Positions 42,116 through 50,235 of a DNA stretch of 50,822 nt are shown here, one piece after another. Within the stretch, counting starts at the first letter, position 1. Each line of letters opens with the position of its first letter. The translations under genes and the position numbers were made by a program. The notes beneath the pieces are model-generated. The model was not told the origin of the DNA, did no database searches, and saw nothing but the letters and a program-made list of their open reading frames with translations. Source of the stretch: CAYHSW01 sp964431075 (lineage in GTDB: Bacteria; Patescibacteriota; Microgenomatia; JAMCZE01); NCBI GenBank assembly GCA_964431075.1, contig CAYSID010000004.1, forward strand, positions 1-50,822, written 5' to 3'.

Positions 42116-43054
42116 ATGAAAAAATTATTTTTTACTATTATTTTTGTTTTTTCCCTTTTCCTTTTTAACTCTTCCCTCGCCCTGCCCGCCCTCGCCGCCG
42201 ACCCATTAGAACACTGTAACCCCTATGAAGTCGTTATGGACAGACAATCTCTTGCCACCTACAGAAATCTTGCGGGGGCAAACTTTATGACCCCAACAAA
42301 TTCAATTTCCGATTGTCAAAAAATGACTGCAGAAGTTAATAAATCTTCCCCACCAGGATTTTTAGGGTTTGTTTGGTGTTCGGCGGCCCCCTATTATCTT
42401 GGAGACCAAAACGCAAATCTTCAATCAAGTGGGATGGAGGGTTGTTATCCTGTTTTAACTGACCCCGCTGACCCAACAAAATACCTTGCTCCAAAATTGA
42501 ACAAAAATATTGTATTAGATAGTTCTGTAAAACCAACGTGCTTGCCTACCTCAACTGGAGGAGTCTGTCAATATGATCCTGCTCGCCCTGGTTGGTGTAA
42601 AGGAGCAAGTGGTTGTGAAAAAAATCAAACTGTTTGCCAGACAAAGGGTTTTGGAAATATAATATCCACCGACGGTAAAACCTGTGTTTTAGATATTATT
42701 AACCCTGCAACATTCACAGCTGGCGCGGCAGGGGAGGATGTTTATCTTTGCGAAGGTTCCTGTGATACCGCTCTAGGATTAATTCCCACCAGCCCTGTTA
42801 CGTTTACAGTAAAATTTCTAAAATTTATTATCGCTATTTCCGGAGGAATTATTTTAATTATGGCTATAGTCTCCGGCTATAATGTGGCTACGAGCACTGG
42901 TGACCCGCAAAAACTTGCTGGGTCAAAAGAAATGATTGTTTCTCTTATTGGGGGGACTATTCTTATTGTTTTTAGCCTTGTTCTGTTAAACGCAATCGGA
43001 ATCGATATTCTAGGGATCCCAAATTTTATTAAATATACTGCATCAACTTATTAG
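42116..43054 (+). CDS. Secreted Cys-rich protein with C-terminal TrbC-like two-helix domain
   Basis: A 312-residue protein with a signal peptide (KKLFFTIIFVFSLFLFNSSLA), about 200 extracellular residues with some 12 cysteines and no recognised domain, and two C-terminal hydrophobic helices (FLKFIIAISGGIILIMAIVS and GTILIVFSLVLLNAIG) joined by NVATSTGDPQKLAGSKEM. That C-terminal part matches the loop of the pilin-like proteins in this cluster, so the protein looks like a pilin-family domain carrying a large disulfide-rich head, perhaps a pilus tip or minor subunit. It is the first of four consecutive genes. Confidence 0.65.
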   Translation: MKKLFFTIIFVFSLFLFNSSLALPALAADPLEHCNPYEVVMDRQSLATYRNLAGANFMTPTNSISDCQKMTAEVNKSSPPGFLGFVWCSAAPYYLGDQNANLQSSGMEGCYPVLTDPADPTKYLAPKLNKNIVLDSSVKPTCLPTSTGGVCQYDPARPGWCKGASGCEKNQTVCQTKGFGNIISTDGKTCVLDIINPATFTAGAAGEDVYLCEGSCDTALGLIPTSPVTFTVKFLKFIIAISGGIILIMAIVSGYNVATSTGDPQKLAGSKEMIVSLIGGTILIVFSLVLLNAIGIDILGIPNFIKYTASTY

Positions 43055-43061
43055 ATGGCAA

Positions 43062-43463
43062 ATGATTAACTTATTTTTTATAACCGTTGGAAATGTATTT
43101 GCCGCCGAAGCAGATTTGGGCGGTGGTTCTGGATTACCCACAGGAGGCCTTGATTTTATAATCAAGGCCGTTGGTGCAGTCATCGAAGCAGGACTAATTC
43201 TGGCCACTATACTTGCGTTTATTTATTTATTACTTGGTGGGATAAAATGGATTACTTCTGCCGGAGATAAACAGGGGTTACAAAACGCAAAAGGGACAGT
43301 GACTTATGCTCTTGTTGGCCTCATTCTCGCCTTTATGTCTTTTGCCATTATTCGGTTCATCTCGACTTTTTTCCAAGTCGATCTTGGAGCAGGATATTCA
43401 AGAAATTATCCCTTTATTCCTTCAACTGGTCCAAACAACCAATTCATGGTTCCTGCCCCGTAA
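43062..43463 (+). CDS. TrbC/VirB2-like pilin-family protein
   Basis: A 133-residue protein: signal peptide (NLFFITVGNVFAAEA), a Gly-rich segment, two helices (AVIEAGLILATILAFIYLLL and ALVGLILAFMSFAIIRFI) and the joining loop GGIKWITSAGDKQGLQNAKG, nearly the same as in the protein at 38145. A polar tail of about 25 residues follows the second helix. It starts 7 nt after the preceding stop, so it is part of one operon. Confidence 0.75.
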   Translation: MINLFFITVGNVFAAEADLGGGSGLPTGGLDFIIKAVGAVIEAGLILATILAFIYLLLGGIKWITSAGDKQGLQNAKGTVTYALVGLILAFMSFAIIRFISTFFQVDLGAGYSRNYPFIPSTGPNNQFMVPAP

Positions 43464-43484
43464 TTATTGTGGTATCATATTCTT

Positions 43485-43802
43485 ATGATTGGGCAAGCTT
43501 GGAGTTGTGAAATGGTTGGTGATGTACCCACTCTTCTTTGCATAGGAGAGGTTTTAACCCGAATAATCTCTGCTTTGTTATTATTTGCCGGAGCAACAAC
43601 GATTTTGATTTTTATTTGGGGTTGCATTAAATTTATTACCGCCTCCGGCGATCCAAAAGGTTTGGAACAAGCTAAAAATACCATTGTCTATGCTCTTATT
43701 GGTTTGGTAATTATTTTACTGTCTTTTGTGATTGTCAAATTTTTTGGCAACTTGCTCGGCGTCCCCGCTTTGTCAACCCTGCAATTCAGTTTGGGCGATT
43801 GA
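43485..43802 (+). CDS. TrbC/VirB2-like pilin-family protein, short
   Basis: A 105-residue protein without a classical signal peptide: a short N-terminus with two Cys (SCEMVGDVPTLLCIGEV), then two helices (IISALLLFAGATTILIFIWG and ALIGLVIILLSFVIVKFF) with the shared loop CIKFITASGDPKGLEQAKN. TATCAT stands exactly 6 nt before the ATG at 43485, so it can be transcribed independently of the gene before it. The lack of a signal peptide distinguishes it from its paralogues. Confidence 0.72.
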   Translation: MIGQAWSCEMVGDVPTLLCIGEVLTRIISALLLFAGATTILIFIWGCIKFITASGDPKGLEQAKNTIVYALIGLVIILLSFVIVKFFGNLLGVPALSTLQFSLGD

Positions 43803-43833
43803 CGAAAAATAATAATTCGCGCATAATGATTTC

Positions 43834-45420
43834 ATGATCAAAAAACTTTTATTAACTTTGTTGTTTTTTATCGTTTTGGTTGCTCCGGTTCAGGCGGTAA
43901 CCGCAACTGGATGTGTTGATAAAAGCGGAAAAATTTATGAAAACGGGGCCGTTGTTGAGACCACCAATACTAGTTCAACTATAAATTCAGAATTTGTTGA
44001 GTGCCGGATAAACACCACTAACGGCGTGGCTTCATGGATTATTTCTAACGCAACGGCTCCAAGAGGGGTTGGATCAACTTATGAGCAATTCTATGCCGGT
44101 TTTAGCGCCACGGCCAATAATGTGCTTCGGCAAACTCCTCTAGGTTATATGTACACCACCGCCAAATGTGAGCTTGAAGGAAGTGTTAATAATGCCCAAT
44201 GCTACACCTATTTTTCATTAATAAGTTTGGTGAATGCCGGAACTCAAGCCATTGCCGGAAACATGATGCTTGATCAAGGAAATACTTCTGGAGGGGCGAT
44301 TGGGTCAACGACTTCATTAATTTCGGCAATTTATAAAAATCCGGCCGCCTCAATCGGGGATTATGTCCAAATGGTGGCCAACAACGCTGGCTTTCCAAAC
44401 GCCGTTAAACCCGTTTACGCTGCTCAAGGTTTTGGTTTCACGGGACTTTCCCCGGTAAGAGATCTTTGGGTTGCCATGAGAAACATTGCCTATGTTTTAT
44501 TTTCACTTCTGTTCATCGTCATTGGTTTGATGATCATCATGCGAGTTAAGGTTGACCCAAAGACCGTCATTTCCGTCCAATCCGCCCTGCCAAAAATATT
44601 TTTTTCATTGCTATTAATTACCTTTTCTTACCCGATAGCTGGCTTCATGATTGACGTTATGTATTTAGTAATCGGCCTTCTTATTTCCGTCGTCCAATTA
44701 ACCGGTTTATATCCCAGCTTGCCCGATTTTGTCAAGAATTTAAAAAGTGGAAATTTTATTGAACTTCTGGGAAACTTGGCTTATGTTGCCAACACTAACA
44801 ATGAAGGCGGTGCCGGATTAAGCGGTCTAGTTTACACCACCCTTACTGGACTTTTAGGTAAGGTTGGAGTCACTGATCAAGAGGTTCTTGGCAAAGGGGT
44901 CGTAACAAATTTAATTACCCCGCTTGTGGGTCTATATTTATCGATTTCTATTTGGTGGGCTTTAATAAGAGTGTTTTTAAATTTGATTTCTTCATATGGA
45001 ACCATAATGTTTAGTATTATTATGGCTCCTTTGGTTTTATTAGGAGAAGCTATCCCCGGCCGAAATACCGCGGCGGAATGGGCTAAAGGGATATTTGCCA
45101 ATTTAATGGTTTTTCCATTGACCATTGGGATGATCCTCATTGGCAATATTATTCTGGAATATTTCAAAAATATTAACGCTCCGGCAAGCTCTGTCTTTAT
45201 CCCCCCCCTTATTGGAGTTGGAGTCAGTACCATTGGAGCTGTTTTGGGTTATGTCGTAATTATGACTCTACCCCACGCTCAAGATTTAGTTAACGAGTGG
45301 TTGTCGGTTAAAGTTTCTAAATCCACGACCTACTGGCAAGAATCATTGCCCTTTAAGGGAGCCGCCCAAAAGGGTATTGGCAACGTTGCTGGGGCGCTTA
45401 CGAGACTAATCCCAATTTAA
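43834..45420 (+). CDS. VirB6/TrbL-like polytopic membrane protein
   Basis: A 528-residue protein: signal peptide (LLLTLLFFIVLVAPVQA), an extracellular N-domain of about 190 residues with a few Cys, and from about residue 215 six to seven hydrophobic helices (for example IAYVLFSLLFIVIGLMIIMR and IMFSIIMAPLVLLGEA) typical of VirB6/TrbL inner-membrane channel components. The C-terminus is short and polar. CATAAT stands exactly 6 nt before the ATG. Following pilin-like genes, it supports a minimal T4SS-like machine for pilus assembly or DNA/protein exchange. Confidence 0.75.
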   Translation: MIKKLLLTLLFFIVLVAPVQAVTATGCVDKSGKIYENGAVVETTNTSSTINSEFVECRINTTNGVASWIISNATAPRGVGSTYEQFYAGFSATANNVLRQTPLGYMYTTAKCELEGSVNNAQCYTYFSLISLVNAGTQAIAGNMMLDQGNTSGGAIGSTTSLISAIYKNPAASIGDYVQMVANNAGFPNAVKPVYAAQGFGFTGLSPVRDLWVAMRNIAYVLFSLLFIVIGLMIIMRVKVDPKTVISVQSALPKIFFSLLLITFSYPIAGFMIDVMYLVIGLLISVVQLTGLYPSLPDFVKNLKSGNFIELLGNLAYVANTNNEGGAGLSGLVYTTLTGLLGKVGVTDQEVLGKGVVTNLITPLVGLYLSISIWWALIRVFLNLISSYGTIMFSIIMAPLVLLGEAIPGRNTAAEWAKGIFANLMVFPLTIGMILIGNIILEYFKNINAPASSVFIPPLIGVGVSTIGAVLGYVVIMTLPHAQDLVNEWLSVKVSKSTTYWQESLPFKGAAQKGIGNVAGALTRLIPI

Positions 45421-45441
45421 GTGGGTAAAGAGTTGAACTAT

Positions 45442-48400
45442 CTATTTTTTAGCCGGTGTTGGCAATTGATTTGCGCCAGCACCAGTACCGGAAGTTGGAG
45501 GTTTCGAGGAGTTTTGTTGTTGCGATCCTGACTGTCCCTTATCACAGGTTCCCGGGTAAGGAAAAATGATTTCTCCAAACCCTACGGGGATAGAATTTGC
45601 GGGAACAAGCCCTGCCAAACCGCCAACTACCCATCCAATTGTATCAATCACACCAACAGAGGTTTTCCAAGAACTCGCGCCTCTTAGATTGGCCCAATTA
45701 TATTTTCCACACGGGTCATTCTTAAAGTACCAATCACTAAACAGCCCGGGATCCCTAGTCGGGTTGCCAAACAAAATTCCTTTGATTGACTTGTCCCCAA
45801 TTATTGGAATTTGGTTAATAATAGGGATAGATCCAGGGGTATTAAAAAGTACGGTAGTTCCTGCAAATATCCCTGCTGGGATTAAAATAATACTTTGGAG
45901 AGAACGCACAACCTTCCCTGGTACCGTTGCAGGTTTCTCTGCTTCGGTTGGAAAACCAACCCTTGCACCAGTTAAAGTTTTCCTTCCCAATAGATATTCA
46001 ATCGGGCGCCACATAAATACTTTAGCAGTATTCACAGGGATATCCCATACTACACCCTTAGCTAACCCTATGACATATTTTAGGGCTCCAAGAGCCGATT
46101 TATCTCCCGCTAAACTTATTTTATAACCATTGGGAAACGAAATGCTTGCTCTACCGACCAAGGCATTTAGGAATTCCATATCTAGGGAACCTATCACGTT
46201 ATTTATGTCTCTGGGTAATGTCTTCAATAAAGGACTTTCTACCTCAAACAATTTTGAGTTCTCCGTTGGCTTGATCTTGATTCCATTAGCCCTAAGTATT
46301 GCTAGTGCGTTTTTTCTATACTTCTCCTCTGTTCGCCTAATTAGATCAAACTCCGAATAATAATCCACGATCTCATCTCTACTGCGTAGCCTCACATACC
46401 CGAGTTCTAATAATTGTTCTATCGTATCGTCTGAAAGATTCGCTTCTTTTAGATTAATATATTTCTCGTTAGTATATCGTGGACTAACTCGCCCCACTTC
46501 AAGTGGTACATTTGTCTCATTTGGCCAAACTAACGCGTCAATTTCATCATATGACTTTGCCATGGCAATAGAAAGCGCTGGGGGGGGTCTTTTTCGTGTG
46601 TCAGTTAATGAAATAGAAACATCTTGTAAAAGTTCTGCTCCTCTTACAGCATCGGGAGAATGCGCACCTATCTGCCCTTTTTGATCGGCCCATAACCACA
46701 CGATATACCTTTTGTTTGGAAAGTCGTCATTAAAAAATAATTTGGACTCGCCGGTTATTGGGTTAACTTTAAGTTTAAGGTTTCCAAGCGGATCCTCTAC
46801 TGGAGCGCTAGGTAACTCCGTAAGATTTTTGAATACATACTTTTCTAGTGACCCTGCATACGCAGCATCAATTGAATTACCTACGCCAGTAACCTTAAAA
46901 TTTGGGGGTTCTATTAATTTAGCTTTAATCGTGTCTGCTTTTACCCTAATAAAAGGATTTTTAGTCAATTTTAACCACTTAATTTCATCTGTTGTCAGTG
47001 GGGGACTAAAAATTCCGCCATCTCTCAACTCTGCAATCTCGTCGTCCGTTAACGGAACAATAAAATCTGTTTTTGTCCTTCCTTCAATAAAAGCTCGTAC
47101 TCTTGCATTTAAATCCCAGTATTTTTCATTCAGATACCTTACTTTTACCGCTCCCCCATCCTCATAAGCTAAAAACCTTCCCTTTACAAAATCCACCGTC
47201 AGGCCGTCAAGAATATCGTCACGATTCGTAATTCCTACTGGGACATATTCCTCCAAAATATTTCTGGCTATAAAGCGGGCGTCGACCAAAGGGGCCGTAA
47301 CCGATGGATAACTTAATCTTGCATCAACCAATGCTTGAAGTCCAAGACTAACCTTTTGATCCAGAGACGGTTCGATATCTTTTACGAATTTATCTATTTC
47401 TGGTCCCTTGAGACCCCATTCACTCTGTCTTTGGGCAAATGTCTTGGTATTAATCCGATCATCAAAATTACCCGCGGAGAATTTTGCTTGATTACCATCG
47501 ATAGTAACGGCGTGTTCGGGTAAAAAGCCGGTAACTTTGCCGGCGTCGGCCATTGCGACCGCGTTGGCCCGCCGGACAGTCTTACCATCAATAATTACCC
47601 AGCAGTTAGGACACTCATCCGCAAATTGTTCTAAGGCTAAATCCGCATTTCCCCGATTTTCCAATTTATATTGGTCAAACCAAGCCATTCCCGTGCTTTG
47701 TCCGCCATCAAATAAGGCTCTTTCTGTTCTAGCAAAAAGATTTCTCGGCCTCCCCGCCAATTCTCCCCCATCCCAAGGAGCCGAAATGTCCCAACTCAAT
47801 CGTGGATTGTCTTTAATCCCTAAAGTGAAACGAGTTTCTCTAATTGGAACAATAACTCCTTCACTTAATTTAATATTTGAAGCAACAATGGGACGACCGA
47901 TTAAATGGTCGGGGACCGTTTTGTCCTTTCCCGCCTTAACAACAAATTTTTCCTCAACCCCATCGCTTCTTAAAAATTTAAACTCAAAATCCTTACCCTT
48001 AACCCCGCTTTTGTTTGTGTTTCTAAAAATTACCTTATCCCCATTGATTTTCCAATCAAAATTGAAAGCAGAATATGGGGAGGCTACTCCCGTCTTTATT
48101 GGGACAACTTCTCCCCCAACCCCTAAAAATTGACCTCCAGTCGCCCCTCCAAAAATTGGTTTTCCGAAAGCAAATTGACCAATTGGATGAAATTCTTGGC
48201 CTTTTGGATCAAATGAGGGCATGAGAGTTTTTTCTACCCATTCCCGCTGGGATTTGAAATAAGCCTCAACTTCATCTCTAACAGCCCCATTGGGCATTTT
48301 GGCTTTAACTTTTGCAACTTCATCGTCAAATTTTGCAAGTAAATCGCTTTGCAGTTTCCTCATCTGTTCCAAAAGTGCAATTGGGTCCTGAGGCCTCTGT

Positions 48401-49728
48401 TTATCACCAATGGTTATGAGTGCCACTTTAGCTGTAATATATTCATCACGAACCGCGGACATAACCGACGGGGCTTCAAATCCATATTCAATTCTGGCGA
48501 CCGCTTTAACAGGAGAATTACCGGCTACTTTCGTCAGATGAACGGCTTCTAGAGACTCTCCTACAGAAACGCCAACCAACTCACCATTAAACATAATTTG
48601 CTTTGCTTCGGGATATAATGCTAATTTCGTCTGTGCTTTTTGATTTAAAGCCAAAATAACATTGGGGTCATCACCACTGTCAGCAATTAACTGTAAGGTA
48701 TTTTTCTTATCAATTTCAAACTGAACATTTTCCCTTGTTACCCCCCGCTCATTACTCCTAACTCTAAATTTGTCCCAAAATCCCGCTTGTTGATGCGCGC
48801 GTACTTCCGGGCTATCAAGCACGGCAATAATTTGTGTTCCATCATTAGCAATTCCCGAAGCGTCATTAACTGTTTCGATAGTGCCGTCATGCCGAACAAC
48901 CCGAACACCGCGATCCAGTTCTTTCGCCGGCATCGCCGCCAGTCTTGTTTGAGCTTTAGTTTGATAAAGATCGGCAATATCATCGTTTCCGGCCATACTA
49001 TCAGCAAAAGAGGCCGCGGCCTTTGTTTGATTCTGTCCAGGACCGGGATCGGGAATCGTAAGGGCGTATTGACGCCAGTTGTTATCTGCAGGCCTTATTG
49101 CCAATTTTTCTAAGTCAGCTCTCTTTAGCGGTCTAAATATTGCTCTCCCCTCAGCCACTTTTTCGACAACGGCTAACTGTTGCCCTTCTTCAAGTTTCGC
49201 CAAATCAAAATTAAATGTTCCGTCATCTTCAATTCTTATTGCCGAAACGCCAGAGACTTTTTTACCATCAGCATCAATAACATGCAAATACCCTTGTTTT
49301 GGCAAAACGGGCAGTGGTAATGTAGTGTCATAAATCGCTATTGGTTTTTCAAGGCTAGCGTTAAAATATTTCCTCCCGGCTGTTTCTAACAACTCCCAAT
49401 TTTTGGTCGCCGGGTTGTATTGCATATAAGTTTTCCCCGATTCAACAGTAACCCGACCGCTGGTTATTGGCGTTGGCACGCTCGTATTGTGTGCTACGAT
49501 GCCATTGCCCAAAAAGTTGTGGGTGCCGAAGATGGAGATGTCCCAGACCGGTTCAGGGGGTAAAAGTTCGATGGATTTTATTTTTTCCCAGCCGTCAATG
49601 GTTTTAATATATTGCCCCTCTTTAAGATCAATAACCTTTTGCCAATTAGCCCCAACGGCCGTCGGGGAAAACCCAAGAAACAAGATACAAGATACAAACA
49701 AAGATAAAACTAATTTATTTATTTTCAT
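45442..49728 (-). CDS. Giant secreted protein beginning with a C-terminal Hint/intein half
   Basis: A 1428-residue protein. Signal peptide at residues 1-27 (LVLSLFVSCILFLGF, partly written by a TTTGTATCTTG micro-repeat). Residues 28-81 are the C-terminal half of a Hint domain: WQKVIDLKEGQYIKT, VWDISIFGTHNFLGNGI (block F) and VAHN (block G), followed by Thr82, a permitted +1 nucleophile for splicing. The other 1340 residues are mostly beta-rich or helical without recognised domains, with a hydrophobic segment near residues 1285-1305 and a Gln/Ser/Pro tail. The N-terminal Hint half is absent here but lies in the gene at 50236. The ATG overlaps the upstream ORF by 4 nt. Probably a surface protein of the pilus system. 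Confidence 0.75.
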   Translation of the reverse strand: MKINKLVLSLFVSCILFLGFSPTAVGANWQKVIDLKEGQYIKTIDGWEKIKSIELLPPEPVWDISIFGTHNFLGNGIVAHNTSVPTPITSGRVTVESGKTYMQYNPATKNWELLETAGRKYFNASLEKPIAIYDTTLPLPVLPKQGYLHVIDADGKKVSGVSAIRIEDDGTFNFDLAKLEEGQQLAVVEKVAEGRAIFRPLKRADLEKLAIRPADNNWRQYALTIPDPGPGQNQTKAAASFADSMAGNDDIADLYQTKAQTRLAAMPAKELDRGVRVVRHDGTIETVNDASGIANDGTQIIAVLDSPEVRAHQQAGFWDKFRVRSNERGVTRENVQFEIDKKNTLQLIADSGDDPNVILALNQKAQTKLALYPEAKQIMFNGELVGVSVGESLEAVHLTKVAGNSPVKAVARIEYGFEAPSVMSAVRDEYITAKVALITIGDKQRPQDPIALLEQMRKLQSDLLAKFDDEVAKVKAKMPNGAVRDEVEAYFKSQREWVEKTLMPSFDPKGQEFHPIGQFAFGKPIFGGATGGQFLGVGGEVVPIKTGVASPYSAFNFDWKINGDKVIFRNTNKSGVKGKDFEFKFLRSDGVEEKFVVKAGKDKTVPDHLIGRPIVASNIKLSEGVIVPIRETRFTLGIKDNPRLSWDISAPWDGGELAGRPRNLFARTERALFDGGQSTGMAWFDQYKLENRGNADLALEQFADECPNCWVIIDGKTVRRANAVAMADAGKVTGFLPEHAVTIDGNQAKFSAGNFDDRINTKTFAQRQSEWGLKGPEIDKFVKDIEPSLDQKVSLGLQALVDARLSYPSVTAPLVDARFIARNILEEYVPVGITNRDDILDGLTVDFVKGRFLAYEDGGAVKVRYLNEKYWDLNARVRAFIEGRTKTDFIVPLTDDEIAELRDGGIFSPPLTTDEIKWLKLTKNPFIRVKADTIKAKLIEPPNFKVTGVGNSIDAAYAGSLEKYVFKNLTELPSAPVEDPLGNLKLKVNPITGESKLFFNDDFPNKRYIVWLWADQKGQIGAHSPDAVRGAELLQDVSISLTDTRKRPPPALSIAMAKSYDEIDALVWPNETNVPLEVGRVSPRYTNEKYINLKEANLSDDTIEQLLELGYVRLRSRDEIVDYYSEFDLIRRTEEKYRKNALAILRANGIKIKPTENSKLFEVESPLLKTLPRDINNVIGSLDMEFLNALVGRASISFPNGYKISLAGDKSALGALKYVIGLAKGVVWDIPVNTAKVFMWRPIEYLLGRKTLTGARVGFPTEAEKPATVPGKVVRSLQSIILIPAGIFAGTTVLFNTPGSIPIINQIPIIGDKSIKGILFGNPTRDPGLFSDWYFKNDPCGKYNWANLRGASSWKTSVGVIDTIGWVVGGLAGLVPANSIPVGFGEIIFPYPGTCDKGQSGSQQQNSSKPPTSGTGAGANQLPTPAKK

Positions 49729-49737
49729 ATTTTCTTC

Positions 49738-49766
49738 TTGACAATTTTCCTCTTTTTTGTTATACT
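49738..49766 (+). promoter_or_regulatory. Strong promoter of small RNA C
   Basis: TTGACA (49738-49743), exactly 17 nt, TATACT (49761-49766) on the plus strand. It points away from the giant gene and into a structured, self-terminating segment, not into any plus-strand gene. Confidence 0.7.
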
Positions 49767-49772
49767 CCCCTT

Positions 49773-49854
49773 ATTAGAGAGCTGAGGGGTATCCAGTCCC
49801 CGACGTCTATCCAATCGCGCAAGCGTAGGTGTGAGAGACAGCTCTTTATTTTTT
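49773..49854 (+). ncRNA. Candidate small RNA C with terminal stem and U-run
   Basis: Predicted transcript of about 82 nt. AGAGCTG (49778-49784) pairs with CAGCTCT (49839-49845), followed by TTATTTTTT. Inside lie a hairpin GGGG-TATCCAGT-CCCC (49786-49801) and a longer one (GTCT...AGAC) capped by CGC-GCAA-GCG. The outer stem plus U-run would act as its own terminator. It lies antisense to the 3' part of the PBECR-like ORF. Loop bases TCCAGTCC are complementary to GGACTGGA in RNA B, an 8-nt match that could be chance. No known family recognised. Confidence 0.5.
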
Positions 49855-50235
49855 GCCCCTAACCACCGGCAAGTTAAGAAAAACTTTTCCCCGCCGTTTA
49901 TCGAGCACACTACGACGCTTGTCAAAACTGAATCAACGATTGATTACAGCTCCCAATATTCAATTTTCAAATCAGTCTTGTTTCTGATCTTATCTTCTCC
50001 CACTTTTTGACCGGAAACTAAAACTAACTCAGCCCTTGGGAGTGCGAAAAAACGAATAATTAAATCGTTTAATGACCGTTTCTTCTCAACAAAATGATTC
50101 CATCCTTCTTCCGAAAAATAAACTTCGTCAGAAAGAGCTTGACATTTTATTTTTCTCCCTGCAAGATCTTTAAAATAAAAATCCTTTGCGATTTTTTCAG
50201 CAAATTCAAATGTCTTTTTTTAAATCCAGTTATAT

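Noticed and set aside
45566..48133. Long plus-strand ORFs antisense to the giant Hint-C gene
   Set aside because: They mirror the minus-strand coding frame, have no promoter or start signal, and give no recognisable domains.
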